A stretch of DNA of 64,000 bases from Nocardia speluncae NBRC 108251 (GCF_001613245.1 NZ_BDBZ01000037.1:124001-188000); one strand, 5' to 3'; counted from the stretch's first letter, positions 20,709 through 30,626 are shown. Made by a program: numbers and translations. Notes: generated by a model from the sequence alone, not told the origin.

Positions 20709-21305
20709 TCAAGCTTTGAAGGTGCGCAGGTGGGCAGAGGCGAGGGTCTGCTGCGCGCCGTGCGCCTCGAATGTAGTGACGGGTTGGAACCCGAGGCGAG
20801 TGGCGAGCTTCAGCGAGCGTCGGTTCGCGGTCTGGGTTATGACCAGGACCGGTTGGTCCGGTAGTTCGTCGGCGGCGGCACGAAGCGCTGCTGCCGACGC
20901 TTCGAAGGCGAGGCCCGCGCCCCAGGCACTGCGCAGAAGGAGATAGGTCAGCTCCAGCTCTTCGCCGTCTTCGGTGAGGTGGCCGGGTTCTTCGGCGGAC
21001 CTGCGATTGAGCATCAACGTACCGATGAGAAGGTTCGTCTTCTTGTCCGCAATGACGAAGACGCCGGGTGCGGCCGTCACATTGACGATGCCGGCCGCAT
21101 CGAGGTATTGCTCGACAGCGTTGCGAGGCCGCGGACCGCCGAGGTATGTCCGTACTTGGGGATCGGTCTGCAACTCGATGAATCCGTTGCGATCGCTGTC
21201 GAGTGCCTTGCGCAGTAGAAGGCGCTCGGTGGCGATTTCGGGGAGGGAGAGCGTAGACAGTTGGCTCACGAGGTGAGTATGGCTGAGGTTGAGCCGTTCA
21301 ACCAT
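20709..21305 (-). CDS. GNAT-family N-acetyltransferase (RimJ/RimL-like)
   Basis: 198 residues. ATERLLLRKALDSDRNGFIE is the usual start of RimJ/RimL-type acetyltransferases, followed by FVIADKKTNLLIGTLML (beta strands 3-4), ELTYLLLRSAWGAGLAFEA (acetyl-CoA-binding region in diverged form) and ANRRSLKLATRLGFQPV, the conserved NxxSxxLxxKLGF element. It probably acetylates an amine or protein N-terminus; the substrate is unknown. A GTG at 21269 is an alternative start. Confidence 0.88.
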   Translation of the reverse strand: MVERLNLSHTHLVSQLSTLSLPEIATERLLLRKALDSDRNGFIELQTDPQVRTYLGGPRPRNAVEQYLDAAGIVNVTAAPGVFVIADKKTNLLIGTLMLNRRSAEEPGHLTEDGEELELTYLLLRSAWGAGLAFEASAAALRAAADELPDQPVLVITQTANRRSLKLATRLGFQPVTTFEAHGAQQTLASAHLRTFKA

Positions 21306-21452
21306 GTCGGCCGTGCTTCAGCCGAGATCATGGCCCAGGCCGGCATCGAAGGCGGCGGCGCCGTCGCGGCGTTTGCCTGCCGCCGGGTTTCTGCCGACAC
21401 TGGGAGACATTCCGCAGTAGCCGTTTCCCTGTGTCGTACCGAGAGCAGGCGC

Positions 21453-22433
21453 ATGCAGACCCTCTTCGATTCCGGACAGTTCGCCCCGGCGGATCGCACC
21501 GAAGCATTCCAGACTGTGATGTCGGAGGCTTCGGGATTAGTACACCGAATCCGCTTCCTCACCGAGGAGCCGCCGTGCCATCGAGCCCGCATGTCCGGGA
21601 ACCAACTGGACCGTGACGTCCTCTTCATGCACGAAGTCAGCACCGGCATCGTGCATGAACGCACCACAAAGCACCTACGCCGGACCGGACCCGAGCGGAT
21701 CGCTTTCGTCCTCCCCGACGCCGGCCACGGCTACTACGAACATGACGGTGTCAGCCGCCCGTTGCGTCGCGGCGACCTCTACGTCACGGATCTGAACGCC
21801 ACCTACAGCTACTACCGCCGGAACACGGGCGAGGCCAATATCATCCAGATCGAACGCTCCCGTCTGGAGGTCAGCGCCGAGACAATCCGCCGGGCCGATC
21901 GGCGTCTGGCGCACAGCCCCTTGTACGGCCTGGTCCGCGACCACCTGGCCTCGCTGTCCAACCAGGCCGCGCTGCTGATCACCGACCAGGCCCGTGCGGC
22001 TGCTGCCGAAGCGACCGTCGCCCTGCTGAAAGGACTTGTGACCAGCGCGTCACAGGACGATCCCCGGTATCACCCCGCGGTCCAGGACCATCTCATGGAC
22101 CGGATCCTGCTCTACCTCCGCATGCACGCCACGGATCCCGACCTCAGCGTCACCGAAATCGCTGCGGCTCATGCCATCTCCACACGGAAATTGTTCCAAC
22201 TGTGGCAGTCGCAACCGCTTTCGCTCAGCGAAACGATCATGCAGCTGCGTATGGAGTCCGCTCAGCGACGCCTGATTTCACAGCCGAACCTCACCATCGC
22301 CGCCGTGGCCCGCGCGTGCGGGTTCATCGACGCATCGCACTTCTCTCGCCGCTTTCGCAGTGTTCTGGGCTGCACGCCGACGGACTGGCGCGCCCGGCAT
22401 CGCGATGATCCTCCCGGGCGCCGGCGCGAATAG
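21453..22433 (+). CDS. AraC-family transcriptional regulator
   Basis: 326 residues from ATG 21453, preceded by a GAGAG element. The N-terminal half is the AraC_binding_2-like sensor domain (HERTTKHLRRTGPERIAFVL, then RRGDLYVTD). The C-terminal 100 residues contain both HTH motifs (LSVTEIAAAHAISTRKLFQL and LTIAAVARACGFIDASHFSR) and end with the typical FRSVLGCTPTDWR. It is transcribed toward the four-gene set at 22593-25957, with candidate direct-repeat sites in the 159-bp gap, so it is the likely activator of that set. Confidence 0.92.
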   Translation: MQTLFDSGQFAPADRTEAFQTVMSEASGLVHRIRFLTEEPPCHRARMSGNQLDRDVLFMHEVSTGIVHERTTKHLRRTGPERIAFVLPDAGHGYYEHDGVSRPLRRGDLYVTDLNATYSYYRRNTGEANIIQIERSRLEVSAETIRRADRRLAHSPLYGLVRDHLASLSNQAALLITDQARAAAAEATVALLKGLVTSASQDDPRYHPAVQDHLMDRILLYLRMHATDPDLSVTEIAAAHAISTRKLFQLWQSQPLSLSETIMQLRMESAQRRLISQPNLTIAAVARACGFIDASHFSRRFRSVLGCTPTDWRARHRDDPPGRRRE

Positions 22434-22485
22434 GGCGGCGGCTCAACCAGATCAAACCACTTGGCGGATCAGCTGATTCGGATCT

Positions 22486-22513
22486 GTGCACGCTTGGACC
22501 CGGGTCGTGCACG
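22486..22513. promoter_or_regulatory. Direct repeat, candidate AraC-type operator
   Basis: GTGCACG occurs at 22486-22492 and 22507-22513, spaced 21 bp start to start (two helical turns), the usual spacing of AraC half-sites. It lies about 80-105 bp before the hydrolase start, directly downstream of the AraC gene. Confidence 0.5.
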
Positions 22514-22592
22514 ATCAGCACATCCGGGTATCCACGGCTTGTGCCACGCTTGCCACGACAGCGATCATCCGTCACCAAAGGGAGCCGCAATC

Positions 22593-23558
22593 GTGCCCGA
22601 ATACGTTCCGACGCCTCCAGTACTCGAGCCCGCAGCCGCCGAGTTCGCGGCGGCGACCGCGAAGCCACCGTTCCTGTTCGATCTGGGCCCGGTCGAGGGC
22701 CGCAAGACTGTCGACGAGGTCCAGTCCGGCGATATTGCCAAGCCCGCAGTCGATGACGAGTGGGTCTCGGTCAGCGGTGGGCCCACCGGCTCCGTGGATG
22801 TGCGCATAGTCAAGCCCGCCGGAGCCACCGGCCCGCTTCCCGTGATCATCTACATCCATGGCGCCGGCTGGGTGTTCGGCAATGCCGGCACCCATGATCG
22901 CCTGGTCCGTGAGCTCGCTGTCGGCACTGGCGCCGCAGTGGTCTTCCCCGAGTACGACCTGTCGCCGGAGGCCCGATACCCCGTCGCCATCGAGCAGAGC
23001 TACGCGGCGGCGGCATGGGTGGCGCGGCAAGGCGCCGAACGCGGGCTGGACAGCACGCGCATCGCGATCGCGGGTGACTCGGTGGGCGGCAACATGTCCG
23101 CCGCGGTCACCCTGCTCGCCAAACAACGCGGCGATATCGAGTTCCGCCAGCAGGTGCTGTTCTACCCGGTGACCGACGCCGCCTTCGACACCCCCTCGTA
23201 CCACGAGTTCGCCGAGGGCTACTTTCTGCGCCGCGACGCCATGCCTTGGTTCTGGGACCAGTACACCACCGACCCCGCAGAGCGCGCGGAGATCACCGCG
23301 AGTCCGCTGCGCGCGAGTGTCGACGAGCTCGCCGGGCTGCCGCCCGCACTGATCATCACCGCCGAGGCCGACGTGCTGCGCGACGAGGGCGAAGCCTATG
23401 CCAACAAGCTGCGCCGCGCCGGGGTGCCCGTAGTCGCCACCCGCTACCAGGGCGTCATCCACGACTTCGTCATGCTCAACGCCCTGCGCGATACCCACGC
23501 GGCCGAAGCCGCGATCGGACAGGCCATCGCCACACTGAAGAACGCACTGACGGCCTAG
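22593..23558 (+). CDS. Alpha/beta hydrolase, hormone-sensitive-lipase-like esterase
   Basis: 321 residues from GTG 22593 with AAAGGGAG upstream. The HSL-type oxyanion motif appears as HGAGW (residues 89-93) and the nucleophile Ser 163 sits in GDSVGG. The acid is probably the Asp in AEADVLRDEG and the base the His in GVIHDF, so the triad is complete. It hydrolyses esters of small alcohols or acids. First of four closely spaced genes likely controlled by the AraC protein upstream; with an enoyl-CoA hydratase next, degradation of a small ester or lactone is possible. Confidence 0.92.
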   Translation: MPEYVPTPPVLEPAAAEFAAATAKPPFLFDLGPVEGRKTVDEVQSGDIAKPAVDDEWVSVSGGPTGSVDVRIVKPAGATGPLPVIIYIHGAGWVFGNAGTHDRLVRELAVGTGAAVVFPEYDLSPEARYPVAIEQSYAAAAWVARQGAERGLDSTRIAIAGDSVGGNMSAAVTLLAKQRGDIEFRQQVLFYPVTDAAFDTPSYHEFAEGYFLRRDAMPWFWDQYTTDPAERAEITASPLRASVDELAGLPPALIITAEADVLRDEGEAYANKLRRAGVPVVATRYQGVIHDFVMLNALRDTHAAEAAIGQAIATLKNALTA

Positions 23559-23568
23559 GAAAACACCG

Positions 23569-24444
23569 ATGACATACAGCGGCTATCAGACCCTCGTCGT
23601 CCGTGTGGAAGACCGGGTCGCCCGGGTGACCATCGACAACCCGCCCGTCAACACTCTCGACGGCGCGCTGGCCCGCGACCTCGGGGCATTCGCCACCGAG
23701 GCGCGTTCCGACGACGATATCGCCGTAATCATCTTCCAATCGGCGAACCCTGAGTTCTTCTGCGCCCACGCGGACTTCGAGTGGTCGTTCGACCCGAGCA
23801 TGCTCACGGCACTCGCCGACCCCGATTCCGACTCATCGCTCAACCCGTTACAGCAGCTCAACGAGCGGATCCGTGCACTTCCCCAGGTGACGATCGCGAA
23901 GCTGCGCGGCTACGCCCGCGCCGGCGGCATCGAGCTGGCGATGGCCGCGGACATGCGATTCGCCGCAGCCGACCGGACGTGGCTGTCGCAGCCGGAGTCG
24001 CTGATGGGCATCTTCCCCGGCGGTGGCGGCACCCAGTACCTCAACCGCCTGGTCGGACGGGCCCGCGCGCTGGAGATCGTGCTCGGCGCGGAACTGTTCG
24101 AGACCTCGCTCGCCGAACGCTACGGATGGCTCAACCGCGCAGTGCCCGATGAGCACCTCGACGCCTTCGTCGACTCGCTTGCACGGCGCATCGCAGCGTT
24201 GCCGCCCGGAGTGGCCGCCGCGGCGAAAGAGGCACTGGACGCGGCCGAAGCGAGCGGACCTGTCCCGAATCTCACGGAGGAGGCGGCCGCCCATGCGAAG
24301 GTGTACCCGTCCCCTGACGACGTCGTCGACCGGCTCCGGGTGGTGATGACCCACGGCGGGCAAACCCGTGACGGCGAAGTTCGGCTCGAACACCTGCTCG
24401 AGGCCGTACCTTGGGCGCACAGATCCCCGACGACGCACCGCTGA
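23569..24444 (+). CDS. Enoyl-CoA hydratase/isomerase family protein
   Basis: 291 residues. The crotonase fold is shown by VARVTIDNPPVNTLDG near the N-terminus, the oxyanion-hole segment KLRGYARAGGIELAMAADMR, and PESLMGIFPGGGGTQYLNRL with the catalytic-type Glu in the second motif. The first catalytic Glu of true hydratases (in AxGGGxE) appears shifted, so isomerase, hydratase or another crotonase reaction is possible. It starts 10 bp after the hydrolase stop, in one operon. Confidence 0.9.
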   Translation: MTYSGYQTLVVRVEDRVARVTIDNPPVNTLDGALARDLGAFATEARSDDDIAVIIFQSANPEFFCAHADFEWSFDPSMLTALADPDSDSSLNPLQQLNERIRALPQVTIAKLRGYARAGGIELAMAADMRFAAADRTWLSQPESLMGIFPGGGGTQYLNRLVGRARALEIVLGAELFETSLAERYGWLNRAVPDEHLDAFVDSLARRIAALPPGVAAAAKEALDAAEASGPVPNLTEEAAAHAKVYPSPDDVVDRLRVVMTHGGQTRDGEVRLEHLLEAVPWAHRSPTTHR

Positions 24445-24547
24445 CCATCGAGTTCGGCCATGAATCGCTTTTTCTTGCGCCACCCGACCGCGTACTCACC
24501 CTCGTCGTCTCATCCGAGTCGACCGACCCGATAGAAGGAGCCATACC

Positions 24548-25246
24548 GTGAAAGTTGCCCTCATTCTGACCTCGCACGACGAACTCGGCACCACCGGCCG
24601 CAAGACCGGCTTCTGGCTGGAGGAGCTGGCCGCCCCGTACTACCTGTTCAAGAACGCCGGCGTCGACGTCGTACTCGTCTCTCCCAAAGGCGGGCAAGCG
24701 CCGCTGGATCCCAAGAGCAACGAGCCCGGCTTCCAGACCGACCTGACCCGGCGTTTCGAGACCGATGCCGAGGCCATGGCCGCGCTGGCGAACACAGTGC
24801 GCCTCGACTCGATCTCGGCCGACGACTTCGACACGGTCTTCTACGCGGGCGGGCACGGCCCGTTGTGGGATCTGGCAGAGGACGAGCACTCCGCCCGGCT
24901 CATCGAGACCATCCTGCGTGCGGGCAAGCCGCTCGCTCTGGTCTGCCACGCGCCCGGTGTACTGCGCCACACCACCAATCCCGACGGCACCCCGCTGGTC
25001 GAGGGTAAAAAGGTCACCGGGTTCACCAACTCGGAGGAGGCCGCCGTGGGACTGACCGAGGTGGTCCCGTTCCTGGTCGAGGACGAGCTCACCAGGCTCG
25101 GCGGCATCTACTCCAAAGTCGGCGACTGGGAGCCCTACGTCCTCCAGGACGGCCTGCTGATCACCGGGCAGAACCCCGCTTCCTCCGGGCCGGCGGCCGA
25201 CCGGCTGCTCGAACTGGTCGACGAGGTCAACAGGGCGCGCGCATGA
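24548..25246 (+). CDS. DJ-1/PfpI (Hsp31-like) family protein
   Basis: 232 residues. The nucleophile elbow VCHAPGVL places Cys 133 and His 134; the partner acid is in GFWLEELAAP (Glu 25 or 26), and GGHGPLWDL is typical of the Hsp31/YedU branch. Members act as glyoxalase III or deglycase-type enzymes, or as chaperones, detoxifying methylglyoxal and related carbonyls. GAAGGAG precedes the GTG/ATG region, and the gene follows the crotonase by 103 bp on the same strand. Confidence 0.9.
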   Translation: MKVALILTSHDELGTTGRKTGFWLEELAAPYYLFKNAGVDVVLVSPKGGQAPLDPKSNEPGFQTDLTRRFETDAEAMAALANTVRLDSISADDFDTVFYAGGHGPLWDLAEDEHSARLIETILRAGKPLALVCHAPGVLRHTTNPDGTPLVEGKKVTGFTNSEEAAVGLTEVVPFLVEDELTRLGGIYSKVGDWEPYVLQDGLLITGQNPASSGPAADRLLELVDEVNRARA

Positions 25247-25285
25247 GCGGCTACGTCGTGATGCCGCTCGCGCAGCGCTGGAAAA

Positions 25286-25957
25286 GTGAGTGACGAAGTG
25301 AAGGTCTTCATCGTCGGAATCGCCGGTGCCGTCGGTTCACGCCTGGCGCGGCTGCTGGTCCTCGCCGGTGACCAGGTAGACGGACTCTACCGACGCCCCG
25401 AACAGGGCGAACGCCTCGCCGCGGACAACATCCACGCCACCCTGGGCGACCTGACCCGCCTCGACGTGCCCGCCCTGGCCGACCTGCTGCACGGCACGGA
25501 TGTCGTGGTCTTCGCCGCCGGCGCCGGCGGCGAAGGTGGCGCCGGCGCCACCACGGCCATCGACGGCGCGGGACTGACCACCGCCATCGAGGCGGCCCGC
25601 CTGGCCGGCACCCGCCGGCTCGTACTCGTCTCGGTTTTCCCCGAAGCCTGGCGTGGGCGTGAAGTGTCCGCCACCTTCGAGCACTACATCGCCGTGAAGA
25701 AGAAGGCCGAAGCCGAGCTGGCAGCCACCGACCTGGACTGGGTGATCCTGCGCCCCGCCGCGCTGACCGACGAGCCCGGCACCGGCCGGATCAGCCTCGC
25801 CTCCGCACTGATCCACACCGAGATCACCCGTGACGATGTGGCCGCCACCCTCGCCGGACTGGTTCACACGCCCGGAATCCGCCACAAGATCCTCGAGCTC
25901 ACCGAGGGCTCGACACCGATTACGGACGCCGTCCGGGAACACACCACCACAGGGTGA
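25286..25957 (+). CDS. NAD(P)-binding atypical SDR protein
   Basis: 223 residues. VFIVGIAGAVGSRLARLLV is a diverged GxxGxxG dinucleotide site, followed by the Arg-rich loop LYRRPEQ that suggests NADPH. GTDVVVFAAGAGG, VILRPAALTDEPGTG and a C-terminal THDDVAATLAGLV-like element match the YwnB/CsbB-type atypical SDRs. The GTG at 25286 is the only reasonable start. Last of the AraC-linked four-gene set; it may reduce or bind a product of the pathway. Confidence 0.88.
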   Translation: MSDEVKVFIVGIAGAVGSRLARLLVLAGDQVDGLYRRPEQGERLAADNIHATLGDLTRLDVPALADLLHGTDVVVFAAGAGGEGGAGATTAIDGAGLTTAIEAARLAGTRRLVLVSVFPEAWRGREVSATFEHYIAVKKKAEAELAATDLDWVILRPAALTDEPGTGRISLASALIHTEITRDDVAATLAGLVHTPGIRHKILELTEGSTPITDAVREHTTTG

Positions 25958-26310
25958 GATCTCCGGCCCCCACCAAGAGATTCATAGGACTCGGTGGCCC
26001 GGCAAGGCCCCAGCAGTGGGCACCGTCTCCATCAACGGCCCCGTGACATATCGCCGCCGGTCGACCCAGCGATCCGTGATGTCCGAATAGACGGCTGCAT
26101 AGGAAGGAGCTGTGCAACCACACCATGGCCCGCGAAACCACCACCGCACAACACACAGAATTGGTACCCAACCGTGGGCAGGTCATCGACCGTTGGAGTG
26201 CACCGCGACGCCCTGCTCGTAGAAACCCGATCAGCGGGCGACTCGCTTCGACGGTCCGCGCCGGCTCACAAGAGAGTGGCGAGCCGGCAGCTAACGCCCA
26301 CGCACCGGGG
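25958..26310. other. Intergenic region between SDR and ligase genes
   Basis: About 350 bp between two convergent genes. Open frames exist but none shows a protein-like pattern, and no terminator hairpin stood out. Confidence 0.5.
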
Positions 26311-28302
26311 TCAAACGACTCCGGCAGCGATCAGCAGCGTCCAGATCTCGCCCTGGTCCACGACCTCGACGCCGAGTTTCTCTGCCTTGGCCAGCTTGCT
26401 GTCGCCGACACCCGCACCGGTGATCAGCAGGTCGGTGCTCGCCGACACCGAGGACACTGCCGTGGCGCCCGCCTTCTCGCACAGCCGTTGAAATATCGGG
26501 CGCGCAACCTTTTCCCCGGAACGCGGATCGCTGATCGCGCCGGTGATAACCACCGTTTTGTCTGCCAGCGGCGCACCGGACGCGACGACCGGCGGCAGGT
26601 CCTCCGCGCGGACGTCCAGGCTCACGCCCGCAGCCCGCAGTCGCTGTAGTTCCGGACGCAGGCGGGTGAGGTGCTCGTTCAGGGAGGCAGCGACCTTCGG
26701 GCCGATGTCCTCCACCGCCACGAGCCGTTCCGTGCCCGCGTCGGCCACGTCTTCCAGGGAAGCGAAACCCGCGCGGGCGAGGCGGGCGGCCGTTCCCTCC
26801 GAAGCCATCGGAACAGCCAGCCCGATCAGCGCACGGCGCAGCCCGACCGTGCGGCTCGCATCGATCGAATCGATCATGCGTGCAGCCGACACTTCGCCGA
26901 TCCGGTCGAATTCGAGCAGACGTTCCTTGGTCAGCGTGTAGAAGTCCGAGGGATGTTCCAGGATCCCGGCGTCGGCGAGGCGTTCGATCCACACCTGTCC
27001 GACAGCGTCGATATCGGCCGCCGGTCGCGAGGCCCAGTGGATGAGCCGGCGCACGGTCTGCGCGGGACAGGAGACGTTGGTACAGAACAGTTCCCGGCTG
27101 TTGCCCTGTTCGATCACCGGCTGCGAGCACGAGGGACAGGCCGAGGGCGCAACGATCTCGCGTTCCTCTCCCGTGCGTTTCGAGGCGTCGAGCACGCCGG
27201 CGACGAACGGGATCACATCACCCGCCCGGCGCACCAGCACGGAATCGCCCACCTTGATATCGCGGGCACGGATCACTTCCTGGTTGGCCAGCGTCGCCTT
27301 GGTGACCGTGGTGCCGCCCACGAACACCGGTTCGAGCCAGGCGACCGGGACGATCTTCCCTGTCTTGCCGACATCCCAGACCACCTCGTTGAGCAGGGTG
27401 GTCTTCTCCTCGGCGGCGAACTTGAAGGCCAGCGCGCCGCGCGGAGAACTCGACCGGGTCCCGGCGGCGGCATATGCGTCCCGGTCCGCCAGCCGTAGCA
27501 CCGCACCGTCGATGTCGTAGTCGAGATCGTTGCGGCGCTGTTCGATCACGGTGATCGCCGCCTGTGCCTGCCCGGCGTCGGTACACACCCGCATCTGCGC
27601 GCCCTCGATTCCCAACGCCTGCAGACCCGCCTCGAGGTCGGGCGCAGCCTGCCCTTCGGCCTCGTCCAGGTCGAAGCCGAAGAACTGCAGTCGCCGCTGA
27701 GCGACGGTGGCGGGGTCCTTCGCCCGCAGCGTCCCGGCGGCGGCGTTGCGCGGGTTGATCAAGGGTTTGTCCGGGTGAGCGGTGTTGTAGGCAAGGAACG
27801 TCGAACGCAGCATCACAGCCTCGCCACGCACCTCCACCCGCCCCGCAACATCGATCCGGCCCGGCACACCGTCGACCAGCGCCCGCACCAGCGCGGTGAC
27901 ATCGTCGCCGGTGGTGCCGTCCCCACGGGTCACCGCACGCATCAGCCGCCCGTTCTCGTAGACCAGGGCCAGCGACAGGCCGTCGAGTTTCGGCATCACC
28001 ACCACCGGCTGTCCGGGAAAGCGCTCGAAGAACGCCGCCACCTGCTCCGGCGTGGTCGCCTTCTCCAGTGACAGCATCGGGCGCGAATGCCGGACCGGGG
28101 CGTGCAGCACGGTGGGCGCCCCGACCTGCTCCAGCGGATTCGGGTCGGGCGTCAGGTCGGGATGTGCCGATATCAGGGCCCGCAGTTCGTCTTCGACGTC
28201 GTCGTACTCGGCGTCGGCCACGTGCGGCGAGCCCTGGTAGTAGGCATCACGCAGCATCATGACGCGGTCCGCGAGCTGCTGAATACGTTCCCCAATGTCC
28301 AC
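26311..28302 (-). CDS. ligA: NAD-dependent DNA ligase (divergent LigA)
   Basis: 663 residues from GTG 28302. Domain Ia has VADAEYDDVEDEL; the adenylated Lys 105 sits in KLDG, followed by the motif RGDGTTGDDVT. The OB fold, the four-Cys zinc site (CPSC then CTNVSC), HhH motifs (DIGPKVAASL) and a C-terminal BRCT domain (DKTVVITGAISD to VSASTDLLITG) are all present, so it should be active. Domain Ia lacks a few residues before DAEYD and the family signature PMLSLxNAF reads PMLSLEKAT, so it diverges from housekeeping actinobacterial LigA and may be an accessory copy. A frame extension to 28416 looks spurious. Confidence 0.93.
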   Translation of the reverse strand: MDIGERIQQLADRVMMLRDAYYQGSPHVADAEYDDVEDELRALISAHPDLTPDPNPLEQVGAPTVLHAPVRHSRPMLSLEKATTPEQVAAFFERFPGQPVVVMPKLDGLSLALVYENGRLMRAVTRGDGTTGDDVTALVRALVDGVPGRIDVAGRVEVRGEAVMLRSTFLAYNTAHPDKPLINPRNAAAGTLRAKDPATVAQRRLQFFGFDLDEAEGQAAPDLEAGLQALGIEGAQMRVCTDAGQAQAAITVIEQRRNDLDYDIDGAVLRLADRDAYAAAGTRSSSPRGALAFKFAAEEKTTLLNEVVWDVGKTGKIVPVAWLEPVFVGGTTVTKATLANQEVIRARDIKVGDSVLVRRAGDVIPFVAGVLDASKRTGEEREIVAPSACPSCSQPVIEQGNSRELFCTNVSCPAQTVRRLIHWASRPAADIDAVGQVWIERLADAGILEHPSDFYTLTKERLLEFDRIGEVSAARMIDSIDASRTVGLRRALIGLAVPMASEGTAARLARAGFASLEDVADAGTERLVAVEDIGPKVAASLNEHLTRLRPELQRLRAAGVSLDVRAEDLPPVVASGAPLADKTVVITGAISDPRSGEKVARPIFQRLCEKAGATAVSSVSASTDLLITGAGVGDSKLAKAEKLGVEVVDQGEIWTLLIAAGVV

Positions 28303-29027
28303 GGCATCAGACGCTACCGAGGTCCACCGACACCGTGGTTCACCGGCGGCACCGCGCAGTTGTGCGCATTGTGCTGTATACGGCTGTGACCGTCGCCGCC
28401 ACGCCGCGCCGCGCACTCCGAGATCGGCATCGATGGACAGGCGTTCCAGAGGGGCGCCACAATGGGGCCCCGCGGCAATTCAACTACCCGAACGGTACGA
28501 ACGCGGGCTACGTGCTGCCCGGCCGCGGCCACGCACCGAACAAGCTATCGGCGGCCCGGTCTGGGTGGTGATTGCCTCGGCCTGCCCGAAGTCGAGGCGG
28601 GATCGGCCGCACCACAGCCGGTCTCGCGCTCGCCGAGGGCGGGGGCCGATGCCGACGCGACGCGCCCGGCCCCGGGGCCATATCCAGTCCGTCTCCGCAG
28701 CCGCGAGACGAACGCTGCCGACCTGTTCAGCGGCGTTGTCCCGCCCCGTCCACGCTCATTCACCGGCTCACACCGCGGATTTGCACCTGTCTGCGTCACG
28801 CGGTTGGAGGTTTAGTAGACAGCGACCAAGGCTAGTCCGTGAGCGGGCTTCCTGGTTCACCCGATCGAAACTGCTCGACCGCTCGCTGATGCACTCCTGA
28901 TTGATAACTCGTTCCGGACGGCATCGCTCGCAAGTCAGATCGTTCGCCGAAAGGACTGAGGGACTGTGCACTACATGGATTCGAGCTCGGCCACCGTTTC
29001 GCCCGATGGCCGGCGGTGACCGGCGCA
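28303..29027. other. Divergent intergenic region between ligase and P450
   Basis: About 725 bp holding the starts of two divergent genes. Long open frames on both strands have Arg/Pro-rich, non-protein-like translations. No operator was recognised. Confidence 0.5.
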
Positions 29028-30281
29028 ATGGAAATCCTCGAGCTGACCGACGACTTCTACCAAGATCCGCATGCCACCTACCGGGCGCTGCGTGAGCGCG
29101 GTCCCCTGCACCGAATTCGATTGGACGGTGTACTCGGCTGGCTGATCGTCGATCACGACGTAGCCAAACAGGCCTTCGCGGAGCCGACCATCAGCAAACG
29201 CATCGGGTCGCCCGAGGGGCAGGCTGTGCTGGCCAAAAACGGTGCAGCCGAGATGTTCAACACCGCCATCAGCGACAACATGTTGTTCGCCGATCCGCCA
29301 CAGCACACCCGGCTGCGCCGTCTCGTGGCCAAAGCATTCGCCGGTCCTGCCATCCGCGATCTCCAGCCGAGAATCACCTCGATCGCCGACACCCTGCTCG
29401 ACGATATCAGCGCGCGAACGACCGTGGACCTCATCGACAGCTACGCGTTCCAGCTACCGACCGCGGTGATCTGTGAACTGCTCGGAGTCCCCGATGAGGA
29501 CAAGGAAGATTTCCGTTCGTGGACCGCCGTCGTCGTCAGCGACTCGGCCACGCTCGAGGAACGCGCCACCGCCGGGGTCAGCTTCTTCACCTACCTGACG
29601 AATTTGATCGCCACCCGCACCGACGACCCCCGCGACGACCTGCTCTCCCAACTGATCATCGCGAAAGACCACGAAGACCGCCTGGACGATCACGAACTGA
29701 TCGCCATGCTGCTCCTGCTGCTGATAGCCGGGCACGAGACCACCGTCAACCTCATCGGTAACTCGGTACTGGAGCTGCTCCGCGATCCGGCACTGGCCGG
29801 GCGGTTGCGCACCGATCCCGAGGCGATACCCGCCTACCTCGAGGAGATCCTGCGCTGTCACGGGTCGTTGCACGTGGCGACGGCTCGCTACACCACCGCT
29901 CCGATCACATTGGGCGGTCAGGACATCGACGCGGGCGAATTCATCCTGATCTCGCTCGCCGCCGCCAACCGCGACCCGGCGCGCTTCGCCGACCCGGACC
30001 GGATCGACCTCGAAAGAACCGAGAGCCGGCATATCGCCTTCGGGCACGGCATCCATCACTGTCTCGGCGCCGCCCTGGCCCGCGTGGAGGCCACCACCGC
30101 GATCTCACGACTGCTGGCCAAGTTCCCGGAGATATCGCTCGACGGGGAATTCAGTGATCTGACGTGGCGAAAAAGCCTCCTGATCCATGGCTTGACCAGC
30201 CTGCCGGTTCGACTGTCCGCACCCACTGAATCCCATCCCGTGTCCATCGCTGACGCGGACCGCTTCTCTTTGTCGGTCTGA
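29028..30281 (+). CDS. Cytochrome P450
   Basis: 417 residues from ATG 29028; GTG 29016 is an alternative. The I-helix AGHETT (234-239), the K-helix E273-x-x-R276 and the heme loop FGHGIHHCLG with Cys 345 are all intact, as in soluble bacterial class I P450s. It should oxidise a small molecule using ferredoxin partners encoded elsewhere. An FAD monooxygenase gene follows after 345 bp on the same strand; a shared tailoring role is possible but not shown. Confidence 0.95.
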   Translation: MEILELTDDFYQDPHATYRALRERGPLHRIRLDGVLGWLIVDHDVAKQAFAEPTISKRIGSPEGQAVLAKNGAAEMFNTAISDNMLFADPPQHTRLRRLVAKAFAGPAIRDLQPRITSIADTLLDDISARTTVDLIDSYAFQLPTAVICELLGVPDEDKEDFRSWTAVVVSDSATLEERATAGVSFFTYLTNLIATRTDDPRDDLLSQLIIAKDHEDRLDDHELIAMLLLLLIAGHETTVNLIGNSVLELLRDPALAGRLRTDPEAIPAYLEEILRCHGSLHVATARYTTAPITLGGQDIDAGEFILISLAAANRDPARFADPDRIDLERTESRHIAFGHGIHHCLGAALARVEATTAISRLLAKFPEISLDGEFSDLTWRKSLLIHGLTSLPVRLSAPTESHPVSIADADRFSLSV

Positions 30282-30626
30282 CCCCAGCGGTGGAACAACT
30301 CCAGTGTCGCCCCGCGATCCCGTCCGCTGGCGATCAGGCGCCGTAACCCGCTTCCGGAGCACCCGGCGAGAGCCACACCGCCTGCGCCGTGGTCGCCGAC
30401 AACGGCTGCAAGCTTGCTTACGTAGGGGCTCGCCACTCGCGGCGACGACCGGGTATCCAACGCCCTGGATGAGCAGCAGCCACCACCGGACAGCCGAGCC
30501 ATATCGCCGACCCCTGGATGGCGGTCGGACCATGATTCGGCCCGAAAAAGCCGGCCGGGGTCGTTACGTGACCGAGTAGCATTTCAGGGAGACCTCCCGG
30601 CCCGCGGCGATCGAAGGAGGCGTCTC
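30282..30626. other. Intergenic region between P450 and FAD monooxygenase
   Basis: 345 bp without a recognisable gene. A strong AAGGAGG at 30614-30620 sets the start of the next gene. Confidence 0.5.

Noticed and set aside
28295..28900. 201-codon ORF between the ligase and P450 genes
   Set aside because: Low-complexity Arg/Ser/Pro translation with no ribosome site.
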